A stretch of 15,868 bases of DNA, taken from assembly GCA_035544675.1 (NCBI GenBank), contig DATKCA010000024.1, forward strand, positions 1-15,868, in the 5' to 3' direction. Source of the stretch: DATKCA01 sp035544675 (lineage in GTDB: Bacteria; Acidobacteriota; Thermoanaerobaculia; Gp7-AA8). Of the stretch, positions 1 through 8,018 are shown piece after piece (positions within the stretch are counted from its first letter, which is position 1; every line of letters starts with the position of its first letter). The notes below the pieces were generated by a model that saw nothing but the letters and a program-made list of their open reading frames with translations, was not told the DNA's origin and did no database searches. The position numbers and the translations under genes are program-made.

Positions 1-669
1 AGCCAGTTCGCCGGCACCGAAGTGATGCGCATCGCCGATCTCGACCACATGGAGGCGCGCGTCAACGTCAACGAGAACGACGTCGTCAACGTGAAGGTCG
101 GCGACAAAGTGCGCGTCAGCGTCGACGCCTACCCCGACCGCATCATCGACGGCGTGGTCCGCGAGATCGCCGCCACCGCTCTCACCCGCAACGCCGGCAC
201 GCAGGAAGAGGTCACCAACTTCGAAGTGAAAGTCAGCATCCCCGACCGCTCGGTGAGGCTTCGCCCTGGAATGAGCGCCACGGCCGACATCGAGACCGCC
301 ACCGTGAGCGATGTCGTGGCCGTTCCCATTCAGAGCGTCACCGTGCGCAGCACGGACAGCGACCTCTCTCCCGAGGAGCGTGAATCGCAGCGGGGCAAAG
401 GCGAAGAGAGCGCCGATGTGAGAAACGAGAAGATGGAGAAGCGGAAAGAACGCGAGGAGCGTCAGAAGCTCCAGCGCGTCGTCTTTCTCAGAAACGGCGA
501 CACCGCCCGCATGCAGAAGGTGGAGACCGGCATCGCCGACAACACGCACATCGAGATCAAGAGCGGCATCAAGCCGGGCGATGAAGTGATCGCCGGCTCG
601 TACACGGCAATCTCGCGCCGGCTCAAGGACAAGGCGAAGATCGCCCTGCCCAAAGACAAGAAGAGCTGA
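1..669 (+). CDS. Efflux periplasmic adaptor subunit, MacA/HlyD-like (5' end outside window)
   Basis: This is the C-terminal part of a membrane-fusion (adaptor) protein, which links an inner-membrane ABC transporter to an outer-membrane channel. The reading frame is open from the first base (codons for SQFAGTEVMRIADL), so the true start lies upstream; the GTG at 22 is internal. Visible parts are the end of the lipoyl/beta-barrel region (MRIADL, then VNVNENDVVNVKVGDKV), a beta-barrel stretch with RPGMSATADIE, and a membrane-proximal domain ending in GIKPGDEVIAG. Between the barrel and the last domain lies an insertion of about 40 highly charged residues (about 355-480), rich in Glu, Lys and Arg, that is not usual for MacA. 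Three bases separate its stop from the first permease gene, so the three genes probably form one operon. The adaptor family is clear; the exported substrate cannot be told. Confidence 0.88.
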   Translation, partial: SQFAGTEVMRIADLDHMEARVNVNENDVVNVKVGDKVRVSVDAYPDRIIDGVVREIAATALTRNAGTQEEVTNFEVKVSIPDRSVRLRPGMSATADIETATVSDVVAVPIQSVTVRSTDSDLSPEERESQRGKGEESADVRNEKMEKRKEREERQKLQRVVFLRNGDTARMQKVETGIADNTHIEIKSGIKPGDEVIAGSYTAISRRLKDKAKIALPKDKKS

Positions 670-672
670 ACG

Positions 673-1906
673 ATGATCAGCGAACTGGCCGAGGCCGTGC
701 GCATCGCCTTCTCCGTCATCCGCGCGCACAAGATGCGCTCGGTGCTCACCGCCCTCGGCGTGATCATCGGCATCATCGCCGTCACGCTGATGGGCTCCGC
801 GATCGGCGGGATCGAGACAGGCTTCGACCGCAGTATGGCCGTTCTGGGTGAAGACATCCTCTACGTCGAGAAATGGCCGTGGCGCCACGTCGACGACTGG
901 TGGAACTATCGCAATCGCCGCACGATGAACGTCCGCTACGCCGAGGACCTCAACCGGATCATCGCCGCCACTCCCGACTCACAGCTCGTCATCGCCGTCC
1001 CGACACTGCAGACCGGACGGAGCGTGAAGCACGGCGAAAACGAAGTGAGAGGCGTGTTCACCCAGGGTACGACGACCGATTTCCTCATCACCTCCACGTC
1101 GCAGTTCGCCGAGGGACGCTTCTTCACCGAGGCGGAGTCGCGGGGCGGGCGCAATGTGGTCGTGCTGGGTGCGGATGTCGCCGATGCGCTGTTCCCCAGG
1201 CGAAGCCCGCTGGAGGAGACGGTGTCGATCGACGGCAATCCGTTCCGCGTCGTCGGCGTCTACGCGAAGCAGGGGACATTCCTCGGTCTCTTCAGCTTCG
1301 ACAATCAGGTGGTCATCCCTCTTGGCGCATTCATGCGCGTATTCAGCTCGCGGCTGGACACGTCGATCCGCGTCAAGGTCCGTGACAAGAACCAGTTGGA
1401 AGCCGCGAAGGACGAATTGATCGGCGCGATGCGCCGCGTGCGCGCGCTGCCGCCGGAAGCGAAAAACGACTTCGAGATCAACGAGCAGGGAGCGCTCAAG
1501 TCGTCCATCGGACCGATCAAGAGCGGCATCGCCGTGGCCGGCCTCTTCGTCACCGGCCTGGCGCTGTTCGTCGGTGCGATCGGCATCATGAACATCACGT
1601 ACGTCAGCGTGAAAGAGCGAACGCGTGAGATCGGGACGCGCAAGGCTGTCGGCGCGCGGCGCCGCACGATCCTCCTGCAGTTCCTCGTGGAAGCGGTGGC
1701 GATCTGCGTCATCGGCGGAGTGGCCGGCCTGGTGCTCTCGTGGCTCATGACCACGGCCGTGGCCGCGGCAGCTCCGTCGTTCCCGATGCGGTTCTCCATC
1801 GGCCTGGTGACGACCGGTCTGATCGTCTCGATGCTGACCGGCATCATCTCGGGGTTCGCGCCGGCGGTTTCGGCATCGCGTCTCGACCCGATCGAAGCGC
1901 TCCGTT

Positions 1907-1914
<8 letters not shown>
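673..1914 (+). CDS. ABC transporter permease, MacB/FtsX type (first of two)
   Basis: A 413-residue FtsX-family permease. It has one transmembrane helix near residues 22-42, a large periplasmic domain (about 45-280), and three C-terminal helices (about 284-305, 337-358, 376-398). The family signature ERTREIGTRKAVGA (residues 315-328) and the ending DPIEALRYE are present. Unlike MacB of E. coli there is no fused N-terminal ATPase; the protein starts directly with the permease. It begins three bases after the adaptor stop and overlaps the next permease by 8 bp, so translation is probably coupled. MacB-type systems do not pump through the membrane but transmit ATP-driven motion to the periplasm, to expel peptides, lipoproteins or toxins through the adaptor and an outer-membrane channel. 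The ATPase is presumably encoded upstream of the window. Confidence 0.9.
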
Positions 1915-3127
<1,213 letters not shown>

Positions 3128-3136
3128 ACCGCGGCG

Positions 3137-3164
3137 CGCTGAACACGACTCACCGCGTTGAGCG
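3137..3164 (+). terminator. Weak inverted repeat after the permease operon
   Basis: CGCTGAAC at 3137-3144 faces GTTGAGCG at 3157-3164; seven of eight positions pair, with a 12-nt loop. It starts 10 bases after the permease stop, where an operon end would be expected. There is no T-run, so intrinsic termination is doubtful. The rest of 3128-3235 shows nothing else recognisable apart from the Shine-Dalgarno of the next gene. Confidence 0.2.
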
Positions 3165-3235
3165 ACGGCGTCCGGGGTAGGGATCGTCTTTCCTCCCGCT
3201 ACTCCATGACAACCAGCCCAATACGGGAGACTCTC

Positions 3236-3970
3236 ATGAAGGCAGTCGAGGAGAACGCCGCTTCCCTGCAGGAGCACATGGCGCAGACGTACGTGAATCT
3301 GCGCATCGGAATCGCCATCATCGCCATTGCCCTTCCCATCCTGTTGTGGGCAGGCGGCCTGGTGCTCGGGTCGGGCGGACTGCTGGAGTCGATGAGTGCT
3401 TACTACCACAGCGTGATGAGAGACACCTTCGTCGGTGCTCTCGTTGCCATCGGCCTCTTTCTCTACCTCTACAAGGGTTTCAGCACGAAGGAGAATTGGG
3501 CATTGAACGGGGCCGGAGTCTTCGCTGTGGTCATCGCCATGGTGGCGACGAGCAGGCCTGAGACGCCCGCCGGGGTCGAATCCCACGTGCACAATGCATC
3601 GGCCGTGTTGTTCTTCCTGTGCATCGCATACGTTGCGATCTTCCGCGCATCCGACACGCTCTCGCTGATCGGAGATCCACAGAGAGCGGCGAGTCTCCGG
3701 ACGAAGTATCGAACGCTGGGCTGGTTCATGGTGGCCTCGCCACTGCTCGCGGTCGTCCTCACGTACGTTCTCGATCGGGGAAGTCGCGGACGGTCCTTCG
3801 TTTTCTTTGTCGAGACGGTCGCCGTCTGGACCTTCGCGACCTACTGGCTGCTCAAGAGCCGCGAGATCCGCGAGACCGGCGCGGAGGGACTGGCACTCGA
3901 GGCGAAGATCGAAGCCTCGCCAACGCCACCAACGCCGGCGTCGCCCGGCTGTCTGGTCCGCGTTGCGTAA
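3236..3970 (+). CDS. Six-helix integral membrane protein of unknown function
   Basis: A 244-residue protein with about six predicted membrane helices (residues 23-44, 64-81, 92-105, 121-137, 163-179, 188-206). The start at 3236 was chosen because GGGAG sits six bases upstream (3225-3229); an open frame continues back to a TTG at 3158 and an ATG at 3206, both without a ribosome site. The segment SAYYHSVMRDTFVGAL (54-69) just before helix 2 and HVHNASAVLFF (117-127) entering helix 4 look like conserved family motifs. I associate this pattern with an uncharacterised bacterial membrane family (DUF998/Frag1-like), but not firmly. The C-terminus is a short low-complexity Pro/Thr tail (SPTPPTPASP) that is probably cytoplasmic. 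It stands between the efflux operon and the lipoprotein gene with its own leader, so its partner is unknown. No function is proposed. Confidence 0.72.
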   Translation: MKAVEENAASLQEHMAQTYVNLRIGIAIIAIALPILLWAGGLVLGSGGLLESMSAYYHSVMRDTFVGALVAIGLFLYLYKGFSTKENWALNGAGVFAVVIAMVATSRPETPAGVESHVHNASAVLFFLCIAYVAIFRASDTLSLIGDPQRAASLRTKYRTLGWFMVASPLLAVVLTYVLDRGSRGRSFVFFVETVAVWTFATYWLLKSREIRETGAEGLALEAKIEASPTPPTPASPGCLVRVA

Positions 3971-4038
3971 TCCGACAGGCGGATGGCGACGGCGCGGGAA
4001 TCGCGCATCGCAACGCGTGGTACGGTGAGCGGGCGATC

Positions 4039-4623
4039 ATGACGAGCAGGAACCTCAAGCTGCTTTTGCTCTTGCTGCTGCTGTTGCCAGCTTGTGCGCG
4101 ACCAGCCCGGCTGGTCGTACAACCATTCGCAGATGCGAAGCACTGGATGCTTGTCGAGCCGTTGAAGTATCGGATTGGTACGACGGTTCACGTCATCGAA
4201 GTGCCGAAAGGCTTCGTTACTGATTTTGCGAGTGTTCCGCCCATCCTGTCTCCAGTCCTGCCGCCCACCGGCAGGTACCTGGCTGCCGCCATCGTTCATG
4301 ACTTCCTCTACTGGGACCAGACCTGTGACCGTCGAGACGCGGACAAACTCCTCGCGGCCGCAATGAAGGAATCGCAAGTCGACGACACCGAGGGTGGTGT
4401 CATTCATCTCGGGGTGCGATTGGGCGGCTGGCTGGCATGGCGTCGAAACGCTGCCGCGAAGGCCGGAGGCGAGCTCCAGGTATTGCCGCCTCGAGTTCAG
4501 AACATTCCACTCGATATGACGTGGCCGCAGTACGCAGCGAAGCTCAGGATGCAGAACACGATCGATGCGAGCTACAGGCGTCCGGACCGGGAAGCGTGCA
4601 GGGCTGCATCGTTGCTGCACTGA
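4039..4623 (+). CDS. DUF1353 family putative lipoprotein
   Basis: A 194-residue protein. Residues 1-19 form a lipoprotein signal: positive start (R4, K7), nine consecutive leucines, and the lipobox L-P-A-C with the lipidated Cys at 19 followed by Ala. The mature part matches DUF1353: a strand region ending in GFVTDFASVP (58-67), GRYLAAAIVHDFLYW (78-92) and RRDADKLL (98-105). Conserved Asp, His and Arg suggest an unknown active or metal site, but the family has no established activity. DUF1353 proteins are common in phages and prophages as cytoplasmic proteins without a signal; no other phage gene is near. The ATG at 4039 was chosen because it begins the signal peptide; the open frame upstream to 3619 only shadows the previous gene. 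TACGGT at 4021-4026 lies 12 bases upstream and could be a weak -10 box. Confidence 0.78.
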   Translation: MTSRNLKLLLLLLLLLPACARPARLVVQPFADAKHWMLVEPLKYRIGTTVHVIEVPKGFVTDFASVPPILSPVLPPTGRYLAAAIVHDFLYWDQTCDRRDADKLLAAAMKESQVDDTEGGVIHLGVRLGGWLAWRRNAAAKAGGELQVLPPRVQNIPLDMTWPQYAAKLRMQNTIDASYRRPDREACRAASLLH

Positions 4624-4635
4624 CCTCTGGCGGGG

Positions 4636-4678
4636 CGTCAGACGGAAGGACTCTCCGGTGAGAGACGTACCTCTGACG
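4636..4678 (+). promoter_or_regulatory. Nested inverted repeats between DUF1353 and yfcC-like genes
   Basis: CGTCAGA (4636-4642) pairs perfectly with TCTGACG (4672-4678), and inside it CTCTC (4651-4655) pairs with GAGAG (4660-4664) around a CGGT loop. The element lies downstream of the lipoprotein stop and upstream of the likely yfcC promoter at 4715. It could end the upstream transcript or be an operator. No T-run follows and I do not recognise a riboswitch. Confidence 0.35.
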
Positions 4679-4714
4679 GTTGGGTCGGCAGCGCGGTCCG
4701 GCCGCCAGGATCGC

Positions 4715-4720
4715 TATACT
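4715..4720 (+). promoter_or_regulatory. Likely -10 box (TATACT) of the YfcC-family gene
   Basis: TATACT matches the sigma-70 -10 consensus at five of six positions and ends eight bases before the ATG at 4729. A transcript would begin about two bases upstream of the start codon, leaving no room for a ribosome binding site, and none is seen. No convincing -35 box is found at 16-18 bases. One of several similar sites in this window. Confidence 0.5.
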
Positions 4721-4728
4721 CCCGCGCC

Positions 4729-6108
4729 ATGACCGAGCAACGGTTCCGGGTCCCGCACACACTGGTCCTCCTGTTCGGAATGATCGTGGCGGCGCTGCTG
4801 CTCACGTACGTCCTTCCCCAGGGCAGCTTCGAGCGGACGAAGAACGAAGAGGGTCGCGAGCAGGTCGTGCCGGGGAGCTACCAGCGCGCTCCCGGCGAGC
4901 GTCTCTCGCCACTGGCCGCGTTCACGGCGATCCCGCGTGGCTTTGCCGCCGCGCAGGAGATCATCTTCTTCGTCTTCATCGTCGGCGGCGCGTTCGCCGT
5001 CTTTCGCGCCACCGGCGCCGCGGACGCCCTGATCTCGTTCCTGCTGGCGCGGATGCGCAACGTTCCGGCCCTTCTGATCGCCGGCGGCATCTTCGTCTTT
5101 GCAGCGGGCTCGGCCACGATCGGAATGGCGGAGGAGTACATCCCCTTCGTTCCCATCCTCCTGGCGCTCTGCGTCGCGCTCGGATACGACGTCGTCACCG
5201 CCATCGGGATCCTCTGCATCGGCTACGGCACCGGCTACGGCGCGGCGCTGATCAATCCCTTCACCGTCTTCATCGCGCAGAACGTGGCCGGACTGCAGCC
5301 CGGATCCGGCCTGGGATTCCGCGTCATTCTCCTGGCGGTGTTCCTCCTCGTGGCCTTCGACCACGTCTGGCGTTACGCGCGCCGGGTGAAGGCCGATCCG
5401 TCCAGGAGCTACATGGCGGGCGTGGAGACCAGCGTCATCGTGGCTCAGCCGAAGGAGGTCACGCCGACCGCGCGCCACGTGGCCGTCATCGCCGTGGTGA
5501 TCGCCGCGCTCGGCGTGCTGATCTGGGGACTCAAGTGGGCCCACTGGTATCTCATCGAGATGGGCGCCCTCTTCCTCGGTCTCACCATCATCCTGGCCAT
5601 CATCGGCCGCCTCGGTTTCAACACCACGGCGAAGGAGTTCGCGACCGGCGCGCAGGAGTTGACGACGACCGCACTGCTGATCGGATTCGCGCGCAGCATT
5701 CAGATCGTCCTGGACGACGGCCGTGTCATCGACACGATCATCAACGGGATCGCCCAGCCGCTGCAGGCCCTCACGCCGCATGCGGCGGCGGTGGGGATGT
5801 TCCTCGTGCAGAGCGTGATCAACTTCTTCATCCCGTCCGGCAGCGGCCAGGCCTACGTGACGATGCCGATCATGGCGCCGCTCGCCGATCTGGTGGGCGT
5901 CTCCCGGCAGGTGGCGGTCCTGGCGTTTCAGTTCGGGGACGGCTTCACGAACATCATCGTGCCGACGAATCCCGTGCTGATGGGCATCCTGGCGATGGCC
6001 GGAATCCCTTACCAGCGCTGGCTGCGCTTCGTCGTGCCGTTCATCCTGAAGGTCTGGGTGGCCGGCTCGATCGCGCTCGTCATCGCAGTGTCGATCGGCT
6101 ACTCGTAG
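4729..6108 (+). CDS. YfcC family transporter (DcuC/ArcD-like carrier)
   Basis: A 459-residue inner-membrane carrier with about eleven hydrophobic segments. The N-terminus RVPHTLVLLFGM with TYVLPQGSFER (27-36) is typical of the YfcC family (Pfam DcuC group, within the IT superfamily), whose members exchange or take up carboxylates, amino acids or short peptides. Two repeat-like re-entrant regions are recognisable: ALINPFTVFIAQNVAGL (173-189) and PSGSGQAYVTMP (369-380) followed by FGDGFTN (402-408) and PTNP (412-415). Length agrees with the family (about 450-500). It has its own probable promoter (4715-4720) and stops seven bases before the convergent GH15 gene. The substrate cannot be assigned; nothing nearby encodes an obvious peptidase or amino-acid pathway. 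Confidence 0.88.
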   Translation: MTEQRFRVPHTLVLLFGMIVAALLLTYVLPQGSFERTKNEEGREQVVPGSYQRAPGERLSPLAAFTAIPRGFAAAQEIIFFVFIVGGAFAVFRATGAADALISFLLARMRNVPALLIAGGIFVFAAGSATIGMAEEYIPFVPILLALCVALGYDVVTAIGILCIGYGTGYGAALINPFTVFIAQNVAGLQPGSGLGFRVILLAVFLLVAFDHVWRYARRVKADPSRSYMAGVETSVIVAQPKEVTPTARHVAVIAVVIAALGVLIWGLKWAHWYLIEMGALFLGLTIILAIIGRLGFNTTAKEFATGAQELTTTALLIGFARSIQIVLDDGRVIDTIINGIAQPLQALTPHAAAVGMFLVQSVINFFIPSGSGQAYVTMPIMAPLADLVGVSRQVAVLAFQFGDGFTNIIVPTNPVLMGILAMAGIPYQRWLRFVVPFILKVWVAGSIALVIAVSIGYS

Positions 6109-6115
6109 GAGAACA

Positions 6116-7915
6116 CTAGGCTCTTCCTTCGAGCGAGCGGTCGAGGTCATAGGCGGCGCTGATCAGGGCCAGGTGGGTGAAGGCCTGCGGAAAGTTGCCG
6201 AGATGCTCGCCCCGCGGTCCCAGTTCCTCACCGTAGAGTCCGAGGTGATTCGCGTATCCGAGGGCTTTCTCGAAAAAAAAGCGGGCCTTGTCGACGTCGC
6301 CCGCGCGGGACAGGCACTCGACATACCAGAACGTGCAGATGGTGAACGTACCCTCGGCGCCGGGCAGGGCGTCGGCGGCCGCCGACCCGATGTTGTAGCG
6401 ATGGACGAACGAGTCCTCGACGAGTGATTCCTCGATGGCTCGCAGTGTGGAGAGCCAGCGCGGGTCGCTCGAGCCGATGAAACGAACCAGCGGCATGAGC
6501 AGCGCAGAGGCGTCGACGATCTTCGCCCCTTTGTACTGCACGAACGTCTTCAGCTCGGGATCCCAGAAATTCTCGTAGACGTCGCGATAGATCTCATCGC
6601 GGATGCTCCGCCATCGCTCCACGGGCGCGGGAAACGATCGCTTCCCCGCCAGCCGGATGCCACGATCCATGGCCACCCAGCTCATGACCCGGGAGTTGAG
6701 AAACTCCCTGCGGCCGCCCCGGACCTCCCAGATTCCCTCGTCGGGAAGGTGCCAGTTCACGGCGATCCACTCGATCAGCCGGGTGAGATTCATCCAGAAG
6801 TCGTACGAGATCGGACGTCCGTGCTTGTTGGATAGATAGACCGAGTCCATCAGCTCCCCGTAGATGTCCAGCTGGAGCTGATCGAACGCGCCGTTGCCGA
6901 TGCGGACGGGCGCCGACTTTTTGTAGCCCTCCAGATGCGGCAGGACCTCCTCATGGAGATTGCGGTGGCCGTCCATGCCGTACATCAGCTGCAGAGCTCC
7001 GCCGTCACCGATCTCCTGGCATCGGTCCTCGATCCACTTCATGAACGCCGCTGCTTCGTCGGTATAACCGAGCCGCATCAGCCCGTAGAGCGTGAACGAG
7101 GCATCGCGAATCCAGGTGTATCGATAGTCCCAGTTGCGTGATCCGCCGATCTCTTCCGGCAGACCGAACGTCGGTGCGGCGACGATCGATCCGTATTGGG
7201 CCGAGGTGAGCAACTTCAGAACGAGGGCGGACCTGGTGACCATCTCGCGCCAGCGGCCGCGGTAACGGGATCTCCTTGCCCACTGGTGCCAGAAGTTCAT
7301 CGTATCCTTGAACGATCTGGGGACGTAATGCGGCGCGGCGGAAGGAGACTCCGCGGAACGTCCATCCTCGAGCACGAACGCGATGCTGCTGCCGGCTTTC
7401 AGCAGGAACGTCGCGACCGCATCGCCGTTGACGATCTCCACCGGAACTTCAGTACGCAGCCGGAGAACCGTTCCGTCCTGTCCCTCCGAAATGAACAGGA
7501 TCTCCCGATCGCGTTTCTCCACCCGGTGCGAAGCCCGTCCGTAGTCGAAACGGGGAGCGCACACCATGCGAAAGTGAATGTCGCCTCGCACCGACTTGAC
7601 GCGCCTGACCAGATCCTGCGGGCCCTCGTTGCCGATGGGCATGTAGTCCGAGATCTCGGCCACGCCCTCCTCGGCGAGAAAGCGCGTCAGGAGGATGTTC
7701 GTGTCGGGAAGGTAGAGCTGTTTCTGGCGGATCTCGCCCCACGTCGGAGCGATCTGAAAGCGTCCGCCGTTCTCGTCGCCCAGGAGCGCGGCGAACACTG
7801 TTGGAGAATCGAACCGCGGGAAGCAGAGGAAGTCGATCGAGCCGTCCATCCCCACGAGGGCGACCGTGTGCAGGTCTCCGATGACCCCGTAGTTCTCGAT
7901 CGGCTGGTACGGCAC
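6116..7915 (-). CDS. GH15 family glycosidase (glucoamylase/trehalase-like)
   Basis: A 599-residue cytoplasmic enzyme with no signal peptide, the usual length for bacterial GH15. The N-terminal beta-sandwich domain opens with the family signature YQPIENYGVIGDLHTVALVG (3-22), and the C-terminal (alpha/alpha)6 barrel starts near residue 225. Barrel motifs are NWDYRYTWIRDASFTLYGL (261-279), PDEGIWEVRG (391-400), whose Glu397 aligns with the general acid, and EELGP...GNFPQAFTHLALI (563-585), where Glu563 or Glu564 is the probable base. Close relatives hydrolyse trehalose or short alpha-glucans by inversion; substrate cannot be decided here. The start is the GTG at 7915, required by the signature; no Shine-Dalgarno is visible but TACACT stands nine bases upstream. 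An eight-T run on the coding strand (6273-6280) encodes Phe-Phe-Phe. Confidence 0.92.
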   Translation of the reverse strand: MPYQPIENYGVIGDLHTVALVGMDGSIDFLCFPRFDSPTVFAALLGDENGGRFQIAPTWGEIRQKQLYLPDTNILLTRFLAEEGVAEISDYMPIGNEGPQDLVRRVKSVRGDIHFRMVCAPRFDYGRASHRVEKRDREILFISEGQDGTVLRLRTEVPVEIVNGDAVATFLLKAGSSIAFVLEDGRSAESPSAAPHYVPRSFKDTMNFWHQWARRSRYRGRWREMVTRSALVLKLLTSAQYGSIVAAPTFGLPEEIGGSRNWDYRYTWIRDASFTLYGLMRLGYTDEAAAFMKWIEDRCQEIGDGGALQLMYGMDGHRNLHEEVLPHLEGYKKSAPVRIGNGAFDQLQLDIYGELMDSVYLSNKHGRPISYDFWMNLTRLIEWIAVNWHLPDEGIWEVRGGRREFLNSRVMSWVAMDRGIRLAGKRSFPAPVERWRSIRDEIYRDVYENFWDPELKTFVQYKGAKIVDASALLMPLVRFIGSSDPRWLSTLRAIEESLVEDSFVHRYNIGSAAADALPGAEGTFTICTFWYVECLSRAGDVDKARFFFEKALGYANHLGLYGEELGPRGEHLGNFPQAFTHLALISAAYDLDRSLEGRA

Positions 7916-7924
7916 TACCGCCCG

Positions 7925-7930
7925 AGTGTA
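7925..7930 (-). promoter_or_regulatory. Likely -10 box (TACACT) of the GH15 gene
   Basis: On the minus strand the sequence reads TTTGTTACACT, then nine bases, then the GTG start. TACACT fits TANACT, and the upstream TG gives an extended -10 (TGnTACACT). No Shine-Dalgarno follows. It means GH15 can be transcribed apart from the kinase gene upstream. Confidence 0.45.
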
Positions 7931-7964
7931 ACAAACCTTCCCGGCGCCCCGCAGGATGGATGGA

Positions 7965-7986
7965 GCGCCGGTGTCCTCACCGGCGC
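7965..7986. repeat. Perfect 9-bp palindromic hairpin (possible REP-like element or terminator)
   Basis: GCGCCGGTG (7965-7973) and CACCGGCGC (7978-7986) are perfect inverted copies separated by TCCT. It lies 32 bases beyond the kinase stop on the minus strand, so it could end the kinase transcript, but no T-run follows in either direction. An 11-bp direct repeat, CCGGCGCCCCG, occurs at 7941-7951 and at 7980-7990, overlapping the right arm. The mix of stable palindrome and partial duplication in an intergenic gap looks like a dispersed palindromic repeat, which only a genome-wide comparison can show. Confidence 0.5.
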
Positions 7987-8018
7987 CCCGGGCCGGGGAG
8001 GGCGGGCCAACGTCGTCC

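Noticed and set aside
3158..3235. Upstream TTG and ATG starts for the six-helix protein
   Set aside because: Neither has a ribosome site, while the ATG at 3236 has GGGAG at ideal distance.
4624..4728. Riboswitch in the gap before the YfcC-family gene
   Set aside because: The paired segments precede the likely -10 box and I could match no known riboswitch consensus.
4680..6150. Long open frames of about 478-479 residues on both strands over the YfcC-family gene
   Set aside because: Low-complexity Arg/His/Gly or Asp/Glu-rich translations without motifs; the membrane carrier in the third frame has clear family motifs.
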